Source: DATEDA01 sp963820965 (lineage in GTDB: Bacteria; Pseudomonadota; Gammaproteobacteria; Burkholderiales; SG8-39). From it: 64,000 nt of DNA. Each line of letters starts with the position of its first letter. Position 1 is the first letter of the stretch. The notes under the pieces were generated by a model. The model saw only the letters and a program-made list of their open reading frames with translations, searched no databases and was not told the DNA's origin. Below, piece by piece: positions 8,974 through 17,592 of this stretch. The stretch covers positions 124,001 through 188,000 of the forward strand of contig CAWGCC010000027.1 of NCBI GenBank assembly GCA_963820965.1, given 5' to 3'. The position numbers and the translations under genes are program-made.

Positions 8974-9358
8974 GCCTGCCTCTGCTCCATCGGGCGTAAG
9001 TCCTCGTGGAGGGTTTCGGCGGCACGCGGACCTGCGCGAGGATGTCGTGCGCGTCGTGGGCACGCTCGATGCGTCAGGGAAGGCGCCGGCCGCCACCCGC
9101 TACGATCATCCGTCTGGAGAACGACATCCACACCGTGCGGAACGACATCCAGCCCCAGGGCGCTGACCTCGAGCTGAACGGCGCTACTCGTCAATCATTG
9201 CCCGGACGCGAACGGAGTCGGTTCCCCGAACTCTCGCTTTTGGTACTTGTGCCTGATAAGGCCCAGCTGGCGAAGGCAGTCGCAGGCCGCCCTGCGCAAC
9301 GTGCTCAGCATCGCCGCATCTGTCCGAGAGCGAGCGCACGGTGCCGGAGCGCGGCCGC
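8974..9358. other. intergenic stretch with a short direct repeat
   Basis: About 385 bases between the small membrane protein gene and the converging second hybrid kinase. It contains a 12-bp direct repeat GAACGACATCCA at 9119-9130 and 9140-9151 (period 21 bp). Short ORFs here show no recognisable similarity; it could be a decayed gene. No terminator with a T-run was found. Confidence 0.4.
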
Positions 9359-11203
9359 TCACCGCGACCCCACTGCCTGGTGCAGCTTGAAATGGATCAG
9401 GGTCCGCAGCTTCGCCGGCATCACCGGCTTCAACAGCAGATGCGCGTCCATCGCCTTCGCCTCGTCGACGTGCGCGGGCGTCGTGCTGCCGCTCACGATG
9501 ATCGCGGGGATCTGCGACTTGAACCGCTCGCGCAGCGCGGCGATCGCCTGGGTGCCGACGTTGCCGTCCCGCAGGCCGTAGTCGGCAACGATCAGATCGG
9601 GCGGGCGCGTGAGCGGCTCGACCTCCTCCATCGTCTCGCGGATCGAGGCGCCCGCTACGACCTCGGCGCCCCAGCCCTCGAGCAGCACGCGCATGCCTTC
9701 AAGAACCGCCGCCTCGTCCTCGACCACGACGATCACGCGGCCCGACAGGTCGCCGGGGACGGTAACGGTTCTCTTTTTCCGCGCCGGGTCGACTGTGGGC
9801 CGCACGCCGAGCGGCAGGCGCACCCGGAACACCGAGCCCGAGCCGGGCACCGAACGCAGGGCAAAATGCGCGCCCAGCAGGTTCGCGAGGCGCTTCACGA
9901 TCGAAAGCCCGAGCCCGAGCCCCTTCTTGCTGTTGCGCTCGGGATTCGCGAGCTGGTAGAACTCCTCGAATACCCGCTCCTGCTGCTCCGGCGGGATTCC
10001 GATCCCGGTGTCCCAGACCTCCAGGCTCGCTTCCTTGCCGCGGCGTCGCACGCCGACGAGCACCCCCCCCGCCCTGGTGTAGCGGAGCGCGTTCGAGATG
10101 AGGTTGCGCAGGATCCGCTCGACCAGCACCGGGTCGCTGAAGAGGTAGACCGGTGTCGGCACGATCCTCAGCTTGAGGCCGCGCTCGAACGCCTCCGGCT
10201 CGAAGTCCATGCGCAGGCGGTCGAGCATCGGCGCCAGTTCGAAGTGGGTGGGGTTCGCCTTGAGCACGCCCGAGTCGATCTTCGAGATGTCGAGCAGCTC
10301 GTTGAAGAGGCCCTCGAGCGCATCGACCGACGCGTTGATGCTGTTCACGACGTGCAGCACCTCGGGGTCGCGCACCTTCTCGGTGAGCGCCGCGGCGAAC
10401 AGGCCCATCGCGTGCAGCGGCTGGCGGAGGTCGTGGCCCGCAGCGGCGAAGAACTGCGTCTTGGAGCGATTCGCGATCTCGGCGTCGGCGCGCGCGCGTT
10501 CGGCGATCTCGCGCGCACGCTCGAGCTCGACGTTCTGCGCCGCGAGCTTGCGCGCGAGCGCCTCGTTCTCGAAGCGGTTGCGCAAGGACGCGACGAGCAC
10601 GCGGTTGTAGTTCCGGCCGAACGTGATGAGCGCGAGCGTCGCGACGCCGACGATGAATGCCAGCGTGTAGTGTGCCGGCTCTCCTTCGACGATATTGCGC
10701 AGGATGATCGGCAACATCGCCGGGAACACGAAGGCATAGAACGACGGGAGATGCACCCCGATGAGGAGCACGGCTGATGAGGTGACCGCGAAGATCAGCA
10801 CGGAGAGAAAGGCCTGGTAGACCGGCGAGTCGGGTATGAAGAAGAGCCACGTCGCGAGGCCCCACAGGCAGCCCGACAGGAGCGACCCCAGCGCCCAGGA
10901 GTTCGCGGCGTGGTCGATGTCGGCGAGCTCGATGCCGGTGCGCCGCCAGCGGAGATAAAGCCAATAGCGCCAGCCCTGGTTCGCCGTCATGCACGCGAAC
11001 CAGGCGGCGATCGTGTTCGTCGGCACGATGTCCCGCATCACCACCGCGAGGAGCAGCGCCGCGACCATGGTGCCGCCGGTCGAGGTCGGCAGCTGGCTGT
11101 AGAGCAGGCGCACCTGCTGCAGGCGGACCTGGGAGTCGATCTGGTCGGACTCGTGACGTCCCAGGCGGCTCGGGCGCTCCAGAAGCTCGCTGATAGAAAT
11201 CAT
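9359..11203 (-). CDS. hybrid sensor histidine kinase with C-terminal receiver (paralogue 2)
   Basis: 614 residues from the ATG at 11201-11203, four bases after the stop of the radical SAM gene upstream, which suggests coupled translation. Residues 42-200 make about six membrane spans. The HisKA box is GHDLRQPLHAM with His257, followed by HATPase motifs (LRNLISNALRYT, WDTGIGIP, GLGLGLSIVKRL) and a receiver with Asp541 (LIVADYGLRDG). It has the same layout as the kinase at 5898-7688, so the pair looks like an old duplication. The in-frame open region upstream of 11203 lies inside another gene and was not used. Confidence 0.9.
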   Translation of the reverse strand: MISISELLERPSRLGRHESDQIDSQVRLQQVRLLYSQLPTSTGGTMVAALLLAVVMRDIVPTNTIAAWFACMTANQGWRYWLYLRWRRTGIELADIDHAANSWALGSLLSGCLWGLATWLFFIPDSPVYQAFLSVLIFAVTSSAVLLIGVHLPSFYAFVFPAMLPIILRNIVEGEPAHYTLAFIVGVATLALITFGRNYNRVLVASLRNRFENEALARKLAAQNVELERAREIAERARADAEIANRSKTQFFAAAGHDLRQPLHAMGLFAAALTEKVRDPEVLHVVNSINASVDALEGLFNELLDISKIDSGVLKANPTHFELAPMLDRLRMDFEPEAFERGLKLRIVPTPVYLFSDPVLVERILRNLISNALRYTRAGGVLVGVRRRGKEASLEVWDTGIGIPPEQQERVFEEFYQLANPERNSKKGLGLGLSIVKRLANLLGAHFALRSVPGSGSVFRVRLPLGVRPTVDPARKKRTVTVPGDLSGRVIVVVEDEAAVLEGMRVLLEGWGAEVVAGASIRETMEEVEPLTRPPDLIVADYGLRDGNVGTQAIAALRERFKSQIPAIIVSGSTTPAHVDEAKAMDAHLLLKPVMPAKLRTLIHFKLHQAVGSR

Positions 11204-11207
11204 CGCG

Positions 11208-12803
11208 TCAATCCGGCTGCAGCGCCGCTGCCGCGGACCGCCGCGCGAGACGGCTCGTATCGACCGGCACGAACCGCTGCGGCGAAATCCGTCCCTTCGG
11301 AAGATACACTGTCTGCGCGCCGAGCCAATGAGGCAGCACGCGCCCGACCGCATCGGTGACCGCCCACGGCTCGAGAATCGCGGCGCGCTCGGCCTCGCTC
11401 GCGAAGTCGTCCGCGGTGAAGGGCACGCGCGTCGCCTCGGGCGGCGCCTTCTCGGTGCCGCCGACATAGCTGCGGTCGGCCGGGCGCGGGCGCTCGACGG
11501 CGAGCATCTCGAAGAGATCGAACGCCGCCGGTACGAGGAATCCGCGCGGCAGGAACCGCGCGAGGTCGTCCGCGAGCTTGCGGAGCTTCGCGCCGGGCGA
11601 ATAGACGGCGCGGTGCGTGCGCAGGTAGGCGGCCACGAAATCCTCCGGCGAGGCATGGCGCGGCCGCGTGACGAGGGTGTAGCCGTTGAGGTCGCGGAGC
11701 AGCACGTTCGGCAGCAGGGTGGGCTTCCGCGTCTCGGCCAGCCGTTTGAAGTGGGGCGTGCCCGGGAATGGTGTCTCGAAGCAGATGTAGGTCGGCACGT
11801 GCAGCCCGCAATCGTCCAGGAACTCGGGAATGCGGTCGATGTAGTCGACCGTGTCCATCGTCGGACTGAGCATGAGCCCCGCAGTCGCGAGGATGCCGCG
11901 TCGGCGGCAGGCCAGAATTACACTGCGGGTTTCGGCGAGCAGGTTCTGGTGCTTGCCCATGTCGGCAAGTGCGGCCGGGTTGAACGTTTCGAGGCCAAAG
12001 TAAACGAGCCGGCAGCCGCTGGCGGCGAGCCGGTCGAGCATCGCCGTGTCGCGCAGCACGTTGAAGGTGATGCAGCCGCCCCAGCGGATCCCGAGCGGCG
12101 CGAGCGCATCGCAGAGCGCGCGCAGGAAGGCCGGGCTGCCGCCGATGTTGTTGTCGTAGAACACCGCGAGGCGCTGCTTCCACCGGGCGACGCGCCCGGC
12201 GAGCAGCCGTTGCGCCTCGCGCAGGTGCGCGGCGACCGTGCTGGCGGCGCGCGTGTGATAGCGTGTGCCGAGGCCGGTCAGCGTGCAGAAGTCGCAGGTG
12301 AACGGGCAGCCTCGCGTCGCCTCGAGCGCGAGCGGCAGCAGCTGCTTGGTCGCGGCGAGGTCGAGCCGGGGGACCGGCACCGCTTGCGGCTGGTAGCGCT
12401 CCGCGCGGTAGACGGGCTTCAGTCGGCCCGCGGCGAAGTCGCCATGGATCGCGGGCACGGTCGACTCCGGGTCACCGACGGCCACCGCGTCGAACCACGG
12501 CGCGCAGAGCTGCGGGAACATGCTCGCGAGCGGGCCGCCGAGCACCGTCTTCGCGCCGCGGCGGCGGTAGTAGTGGGAGAGCTGCCGCGCGCGATCGAAG
12601 TCCGAGTGCAGCGCGGACAGGAAGACGAGGTCATAGTCGCGCGACCAGTCCGGGTCCTCCCAGGTGTCGTTGATCACGTCGATCTCGACCCGGGACGGCA
12701 GCAGGGCTGCGATCAGGGGGCCGATCTGGGGCTGCAGCACGCCGCGGTGATGCCGACCACGCCGGTGATAGTCGGTGAACACGGAAATGATGCCAACCCT
12801 CAC
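11208..12803 (-). CDS. B12-binding-type radical SAM protein
   Basis: 531 residues. The N-terminal 130 residues look like the Rossmann-type B12-binding fold found before radical SAM cores (IDVINDTWED, DLVFLSAL, KTVLGGPLASMFP). The radical SAM core follows with RGCPFTCDFC, giving the 4Fe-4S cysteines Cys166, Cys170 and Cys173 (CX3CX2C), and a GLETFNPAALADMGK motif. Such enzymes cleave SAM to a 5'-deoxyadenosyl radical, and B12-dependent members often methylate unactivated carbons; the substrate is unknown. It is the middle gene of a minus-strand series response regulator - radical SAM - hybrid kinase, an unusual partner that hints at the output or signal of the system. Confidence 0.85.
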   Translation of the reverse strand: MRVGIISVFTDYHRRGRHHRGVLQPQIGPLIAALLPSRVEIDVINDTWEDPDWSRDYDLVFLSALHSDFDRARQLSHYYRRRGAKTVLGGPLASMFPQLCAPWFDAVAVGDPESTVPAIHGDFAAGRLKPVYRAERYQPQAVPVPRLDLAATKQLLPLALEATRGCPFTCDFCTLTGLGTRYHTRAASTVAAHLREAQRLLAGRVARWKQRLAVFYDNNIGGSPAFLRALCDALAPLGIRWGGCITFNVLRDTAMLDRLAASGCRLVYFGLETFNPAALADMGKHQNLLAETRSVILACRRRGILATAGLMLSPTMDTVDYIDRIPEFLDDCGLHVPTYICFETPFPGTPHFKRLAETRKPTLLPNVLLRDLNGYTLVTRPRHASPEDFVAAYLRTHRAVYSPGAKLRKLADDLARFLPRGFLVPAAFDLFEMLAVERPRPADRSYVGGTEKAPPEATRVPFTADDFASEAERAAILEPWAVTDAVGRVLPHWLGAQTVYLPKGRISPQRFVPVDTSRLARRSAAAALQPD

Positions 12804-12864
12804 CGTTCCTCCCCGGGGAGCCTTGGGATTATTCTTCTGGCGCCCCGCGGGGCGCGCTAGCGCG

Positions 12865-13746
12865 CTAAGCGGTCGCGAAGGGCCGCGATTCGCGACCAGG
12901 CAGCCGGTCGAGCGTGACGCCGAGCCGGCTCGCCTCGATCACGGCCTGCGTGCGGTTGTGGACGTTGAGCGCACGCAGGATCGCCGCGACGTGGATCTTC
13001 ACCGTTCCTTCGGCGAGACCCAGTCGGCGGCAGATCAGCTTGTTCGGTAAGCCCTGCAGGATACAGGCGAGCACCTCGGCCTGGCGGTCGGTCAGTCCGA
13101 GCTCGTGCGGCGAGGTGCGGCTGGACTGCGGCGTCGTCGGCGCGGGCGCCGTCCGCTCGGCCGCGGCCTCGGGGCTGATCGCCGCCGCCGGGACATAGAT
13201 CCCGCCCGACAGCACGAGGCGCAACGCTTGCAGCATCACCGTGTTCGAAGAGCGTTTCGGGATGTAGCCCATCGCACCCATGTCGAGAGCGCGCAGCACG
13301 TCGACGTGCCGCTCGGACGCCGAGAGCACCACTACCGGGACGGCAGGATGCGCCGCGCGGAAATCGGCGAGCAGCTCGAAGCCGTCGGCGCCCGGCAACG
13401 TGAGGTCGAGCAGCAGCAGGCTCGCGTCGGGATGGGCGTCGACGAGCCTGCGGCCGGCCTCCGCGGAGGCCGCGTCATAGACCTCCACCTCGGCCTCGAG
13501 CTGGGTGAGCACGTGGCGCAGCGCTTCCAGGATCAGCGGGTGATCGTCGACCACCAGGATCTTGACGGGGCCGGCTGCAGCCGCGCAAGGCCGCAGCGCG
13601 CCTGCGGTACGGTGAACGGCCAGCGGTTCGGGTGTGGGGATCATGGGCGGTCGACCGACGGATGATGGTTCCTGCAATGGTAGCAACCCTGCCGGCAAAG
13701 ACCATTCCTCGAGCGGACTAAGCCGCTGGTCGTAGCTGGTCGCCAC
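12865..13746 (-). CDS. NarL/FixJ-family response regulator (paralogue 2)
   Basis: Up to 293 residues. The receiver begins at about residue 61 (VKILVVDDHPLILEALRHVL), with phospho-acceptor Asp in LLLLDLTLPGADG, lysine in GYIPKRSS and a C-terminal LuxR helix-turn-helix (LTDRQAEVLACILQGLPNK, EGTVKIHVAAILRAL). The start is uncertain: a GTG at 13746 has a GAGGAGG about 13 bases upstream, while an ATG at 13642-13644 gives a 259-residue form. The codon at the domain boundary is GTC and cannot initiate. It is upstream of the radical SAM and kinase genes on the same strand and very similar to the regulators at 7728 and 14045. Confidence 0.88.
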   Translation of the reverse strand: MATSYDQRLSPLEEWSLPAGLLPLQEPSSVGRPPMIPTPEPLAVHRTAGALRPCAAAAGPVKILVVDDHPLILEALRHVLTQLEAEVEVYDAASAEAGRRLVDAHPDASLLLLDLTLPGADGFELLADFRAAHPAVPVVVLSASERHVDVLRALDMGAMGYIPKRSSNTVMLQALRLVLSGGIYVPAAAISPEAAAERTAPAPTTPQSSRTSPHELGLTDRQAEVLACILQGLPNKLICRRLGLAEGTVKIHVAAILRALNVHNRTQAVIEASRLGVTLDRLPGRESRPFATA

Positions 13747-14044
13747 CGGCGGGTGTCAACCCTCCTCGTGGTGGCAAAGCCGGGCGCATGCCGCCAGAAT
13801 GGGCGCGGTCACGCGGCGGGTGCAACCACAACCATGCATATGCTCCGCACAGCGGCATCCGCCCGGTTGATTGGGCTCCGGCTGGCGACCGGTATCGCCT
13901 GTGGGCAGGGGCCCCCGGGGCAGTTCGAGCGCGAGTTCCAGCGGGAGCCCGAGGCGCGCGGCGGCTGATGCCCTCTTGGACATAGAACGAGCGCCGCGAT
14001 CGTGGCGCGGAGGAGCGCTGCCCGCCACATCGGACGTCCCGTCG

Positions 14045-14869
14045 TCAGTCGCCGGCGTCGAGCTTGCGCCGGGCGCGCGCCATCAGCGCGTCGATCGTGA
14101 GGCCGCGCCGGCTCGCAGCGATGACCGCCTGCACGCGATTCTGGGCATCGAGCGCCCGCAGCACCGCCTGCATGTGCACCTTGACCGTCGGCTCGGCGAG
14201 GTTGAGGCGGCGGCAGATCAGCTTGTTCGGCAGTCCCTGCAGCACGAGGGCGAGCACCTCGCTCTGGCGGGGCGTCAGGCCGAGGTCTTCCGGCCGGATC
14301 GTCGCCGCGGCCGGCGGTGCTTGCGGCCCGGGCTTCTCGGCCGTCGGGCCGCCCGCGACCGGCAGCACCGCCGGCGGGACGTAGAGACCGCCCGAAAGGA
14401 CCAGACGCAGCGCGCCGATCAGCACGTCGTTCGAATAGCGCTTGGGGATGTAGCCCATTGCCCCGAGCTGGAGCGCGCGGGTGACGGCTTCGCGGCTCTC
14501 GGAACCCGACAGGACCACGACGGGGACCGCCGGGTAGTCGTTGCGGAGCTCCTCGAGGAGGGAGAAGCCGTCGGCGCCCGGCAACCCGAGGTCGAGCAGC
14601 ATCAGGTCGGCGTCGGGGTGCGCGCGCGCGAGCTCGCGCGCGCTGTCCGCGGACGACGCGTCGAACACGTCGACTTCGGCGTCGAGCTGGTGCAGGACGC
14701 CTTTCAGCGCCTGGAGCACGAGCGGGTGATCGTCGACGACGAGAATCTTCATGGTGCCCGGGGCCGTCGTGTTGTCGGTGTCGCTCGATGGTAGCACCCG
14801 CGCGACCGGCGGCGGTTCGAACGCCGGAGCAAGCGCGGCGGCGATCTGTTGCATGGCGGTCAGCGGCAC
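14045..14869 (-). CDS. NarL/FixJ-family response regulator (paralogue 3)
   Basis: 274 residues from a GTG at 14869 with a GAGGTG ribosome site 8 bases upstream, giving a 39-residue extension before MKILVVDDHPLVLQALKGVL. The ATG at 14752 would give the usual 235 residues. The receiver aspartate lies in LMLLDLGLPGADG and the switch lysine in GYIPKRYS. The LuxR-type helix-turn-helix is LTPRQSEVLALVLQGLPNK then EPTVKVHMQAVLRAL. Third copy of the same regulator type in 7 kb. No kinase lies immediately beside it; it may share the kinase at 9359. Confidence 0.88.
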   Translation of the reverse strand: MPLTAMQQIAAALAPAFEPPPVARVLPSSDTDNTTAPGTMKILVVDDHPLVLQALKGVLHQLDAEVDVFDASSADSARELARAHPDADLMLLDLGLPGADGFSLLEELRNDYPAVPVVVLSGSESREAVTRALQLGAMGYIPKRYSNDVLIGALRLVLSGGLYVPPAVLPVAGGPTAEKPGPQAPPAAATIRPEDLGLTPRQSEVLALVLQGLPNKLICRRLNLAEPTVKVHMQAVLRALDAQNRVQAVIAASRRGLTIDALMARARRKLDAGD

Positions 14870-15032
14870 GGTCGCACCTCGGCGATTCTTCGTCGGGCCA
14901 TGCTACTCGCGGCCCGGTGTCGCGCAATCGACCCCGCGGACTAGGCCGCGCCCCATTCGGGCGTCGTCGACCGGAGGGGGCGGCTCGGCGGCACTGCTGC
15001 GGTGCCGCGGCGCAGCGCGATGGCCCGCGAGC

Positions 15033-15971
15033 CTAGCGCCGCATCGCGCCGAAGACCTGGGCCAGCTCGCCGCACAGCACGACCGAGCCCTCGATCTCGT
15101 CGCGGTTGATCGACACGCTCTCCACGTTGACACCGAGCGGCACCGCCTCGAAGCCCGGCTGCGCGAGGACCGCGCGCAGGTTGTCGCGGCAGACCTCGAT
15201 CGAGCGCGCGAGCGGCGAGGGCGCGGCGAGGATCGCGCGCTCGGTCGCAGCGGAGATCGCGATCCCCAGCCATTTCATGAAGGTCATGGTCCGTTCGCGG
15301 CCGCAGGGCGTGAAGGTCAGGACGACGCGGCACGGCGCGACCCCGCGGCTCGCGCACTCCCGGGCGTAGTCCCGCAGCAACAGCACCGTCGCTTCCGGGT
15401 CGTAGACCGCCTGCGTCACGAAGAATCGGCAGCCGTTCGCCGTTTTCTCCGCCATGCGGATCGCTTCGCTCGGCGTCGCGCCACCGCGCTCGGCGATCGC
15501 GACGCCGCCGAGGGTGAACGCACCCGGGTCCTCCGCGGCGACCTGGAACGCGCGCGGCAGCTTCATCGGACAAGGATTGCCGCGCGAGGTCGGCCGCCCG
15601 ACCAGCGACAGGCAGCGGACACCGAACGACTGCGCGGTCTCGGCGAGCCAATCGCGCCACTCGGCCTCATCGAGCGGCCCGATGCACTTGTAGGTGATGG
15701 TGGGTGTGCCGGAGAGTCGCGTCAGCAACCGAGAGTAGACGCGGGAGTCGACGGTCCGGACGAAGGGAAACGGGCGCGCGAGATCCGTGCGGGCGCTCTC
15801 GTCCTGGAGGTCGTAGACGACAAGGCCGTCGAGCGGCAGGTGCCGGACGCGCTCGACGAGCCGCGCCGCGGCGGTGCGGATCGTCTCTTCGGGCGAACCG
15901 TCGCGCGGCGGCGTGGTGCCGTACAGGAACACCCTGGCAAGCGGATCGACGAGCTTCGATGCGAGGTCCAT
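15033..15971 (-). CDS. metF: methylenetetrahydrofolate reductase-like protein
   Basis: 312 residues, about the normal length for the MTHFR TIM-barrel flavoenzyme. Family-like segments include YDLQDE near residues 54-59, TYKCIGPLDEAEW, CLSLVGRPTSRG, FFVTQAVYDPE and GVNVESVSINRDE. The enzyme reduces 5,10-methylene-THF to 5-methyl-THF, the methyl donor for methionine synthesis. It is downstream of ahcY and metK on the same strand, so the three genes cover folate methyl supply, SAM synthesis and SAH removal. The sequence is somewhat divergent from canonical MetF, so reaction specificity is inferred. Starts MDLASKLVDPLARVFLYG. Confidence 0.72.
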   Translation of the reverse strand: MDLASKLVDPLARVFLYGTTPPRDGSPEETIRTAAARLVERVRHLPLDGLVVYDLQDESARTDLARPFPFVRTVDSRVYSRLLTRLSGTPTITYKCIGPLDEAEWRDWLAETAQSFGVRCLSLVGRPTSRGNPCPMKLPRAFQVAAEDPGAFTLGGVAIAERGGATPSEAIRMAEKTANGCRFFVTQAVYDPEATVLLLRDYARECASRGVAPCRVVLTFTPCGRERTMTFMKWLGIAISAATERAILAAPSPLARSIEVCRDNLRAVLAQPGFEAVPLGVNVESVSINRDEIEGSVVLCGELAQVFGAMRR

Positions 15972-16011
15972 AAGCCGGCTCGGAGCGGCCCGCGGCCAGT
16001 CGGCGCGGTGG

Positions 16012-17430
16012 TCAATAGCGATAGTGCTCGGCCTTGTACGGTCCGCCCTTCGGCACGCCGATGTACCTCGCCTGCTCGTCGGTGAGCTCGGTCAGCACCG
16101 CGTTCAGCTTCCTCAGCTGCAGGCGCGCCACCTTCTCGTCGAGCTGCTTCGGCAGCGTGTACACGCCGATCGGGTACTTGGCGGTGTTGGTGAAGAGCTC
16201 GATCTGCGCGATCGTCTGGTTCGCGAACGACGACGACATCACGTAGCTCGGGTGCCCCGTGCCGCAGCCGAGGTTCACCAGCCGCCCCTTCGCCAGCACG
16301 ATGATGCGCTTGCCGTCCGGGAAGATGACGTGGTCGACCTGCGGCTTTATCTCCTCCCATTTGTACTTCTCGATGCCGGCGATATCGATCTCGCTGTCGA
16401 AGTGGCCGATGTTGCAGACGATGGCCTGGTTCTTCATCTTCGCCATGTGATCGTGCGTGATCACGTGATAGTTGCCGGTGGCGGTGACGAAGATGTCGGC
16501 CTTGTCGGCGGCGTAGTCCATCGTCACGACCCGGTAGCCTTCCATGGCCGCCTGCAGCGCGCAGATCGGGTCGACCTCGGTCACCCAAACCTGCGCCGAC
16601 AGCGCCCGCAGCGCTTGCGCCGAGCCCTTGCCCACGTCGCCGTAGCCGCAGACGACCGCGATCTTGCCGGCCACCATCACGTCGGTCGCGCGCTTGATGC
16701 CGTCGACGAGCGACTCGCGGCAGCCGTAGAGGTTGTCGAACTTCGACTTGGTGACCGAGTCGTTGACGTTGATCGCCGGGAACATCAGCCGGCCGTCCTT
16801 CGCCATCTCGTAGAGGCGGTGGACGCCGGTCGTCGTTTCCTCGGTGACGCCCTTCACCGCCCTCGCGCGCGCCGAGTACCAACCGGGCTGGCTCGCGAGG
16901 CGCTTCTTGATCGCCGCGAAGAGGACGCGCTCCTCTTCGTTTCCCGGGTTGTTCAGCACCGACGCGTCCTTCTCCGCGCGGCTGCCGAGATGCAGGAGGA
17001 GCGTGGCGTCGCCGCCGTCGTCGAGGATCATGTTCGAGAAACCACCGTCCGGCCACTCGAAGATCCGGTGGGTGTACTCCCAGTACTCGTCAAGCGACTC
17101 GCCCTTGTAGGCGAACACCGGCGTGCCCGTCGCCGCAATCGCCGCCGCGGCGTGGTCCTGGGTCGAGAAGATGTTGCACGACGCCCACCGTACCTGCGCG
17201 CCGAGCGCCTGCAGGGTCTCGATCAGCACTGCGGTCTGGATCGTCATGTGCAACGAACCGGTGATGCGCGCGCCTTTGAGCGGCTGCTTCGCGGCGTACT
17301 CCTCGCGGATCGCCATCAGGCCCGGCATCTCGGTCTCCGCGATCGCGATTTCCTTGCGACCCCAGTCGGCGAGCGAAAGATCGGCGACCTTGAGGTCGCC
17401 GGCCGACTGCTGGTTCAGAACTGCGCTCAT
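16012..17430 (-). CDS. ahcY: adenosylhomocysteinase
   Basis: 472 residues from the ATG at 17428-17430 (MSAVLNQQSAGDLKVADLSL). It hydrolyses S-adenosylhomocysteine to adenosine and homocysteine using bound NAD. Diagnostic segments include GSLHMTIQTAVLIETL, CNIFSTQDHAAAAI, the NAD-binding VVCGYGDVGKGSAQALR, NIGHFDSEIDI and the C-terminal KAEHYRY. Upstream in-frame codons lie within the SAH riboswitch leader and are not coding. Transcribed between metK and metF; expression is probably turned on by SAH through the leader at 17460-17558. Confidence 0.97.
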   Translation of the reverse strand: MSAVLNQQSAGDLKVADLSLADWGRKEIAIAETEMPGLMAIREEYAAKQPLKGARITGSLHMTIQTAVLIETLQALGAQVRWASCNIFSTQDHAAAAIAATGTPVFAYKGESLDEYWEYTHRIFEWPDGGFSNMILDDGGDATLLLHLGSRAEKDASVLNNPGNEEERVLFAAIKKRLASQPGWYSARARAVKGVTEETTTGVHRLYEMAKDGRLMFPAINVNDSVTKSKFDNLYGCRESLVDGIKRATDVMVAGKIAVVCGYGDVGKGSAQALRALSAQVWVTEVDPICALQAAMEGYRVVTMDYAADKADIFVTATGNYHVITHDHMAKMKNQAIVCNIGHFDSEIDIAGIEKYKWEEIKPQVDHVIFPDGKRIIVLAKGRLVNLGCGTGHPSYVMSSSFANQTIAQIELFTNTAKYPIGVYTLPKQLDEKVARLQLRKLNAVLTELTDEQARYIGVPKGGPYKAEHYRY

Positions 17431-17459
17431 GAGTTGCTCCGTTGGTTGGACCGGGGCGG

Positions 17460-17494
17460 AAAAAAAGCGCTCGCACCGTTGCCGATGCGAGCGC
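17460..17494 (-). terminator. leader terminator of ahcY overlapping the SAH riboswitch
   Basis: On the minus strand, GCGCTCGCA (17486-17494) pairs perfectly with TGCGAGCGC (17467-17475), followed by seven T (17460-17466). The 5' arm is the GGCGCTCGC segment that is also the 3' conserved part of the SAH aptamer, so aptamer folding and terminator folding should exclude each other. Confidence 0.8.
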
Positions 17495-17558
17495 CGTTGT
17501 CGGTTGCTGAGCCTGGCCGGCCGCCGGATCGATCGGGCCGGTTGCAACGCTCCTCAGC
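17487..17558 (-). promoter_or_regulatory. S-adenosylhomocysteine (SAH) riboswitch
   Basis: Read on the minus strand, the ahcY leader contains CTGAGGAGCGTTGCAAC, then GCCAGGCTCAG, then AACGGCGCTCGC, matching the conserved blocks of the SAH riboswitch in order and spacing. This RNA class binds SAH and activates ahcY in proteobacteria. The overlapping terminator points to control by transcription attenuation: SAH binding would sequester GGCGCTCGC and allow read-through. Confidence 0.88.
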
Positions 17559-17592
17559 AGGTGCGGATTCTAGCGCACCGGTGCGCCGAAGA

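Noticed and set aside
9341..10777. 478-codon plus-strand frame opposite the second hybrid kinase (and similar frames at 6516, 7473, 11328 and 13871)
   Set aside because: Mirror frames of conserved kinase, regulator and radical SAM genes; they show the repetitive composition typical of antisense frames in GC-rich DNA.
13756..14028. Small minus-strand ORF of 90 codons between two response regulators
   Set aside because: No ribosome site, no conserved motif, and overlapping alternatives on the other strand are equally good. The 300-bp gap shows nothing I can support.
17431..17459. A longer AhcY start using upstream in-frame codons
   Set aside because: The extension would translate the SAH riboswitch and its terminator; the family N-terminus begins at 17430.
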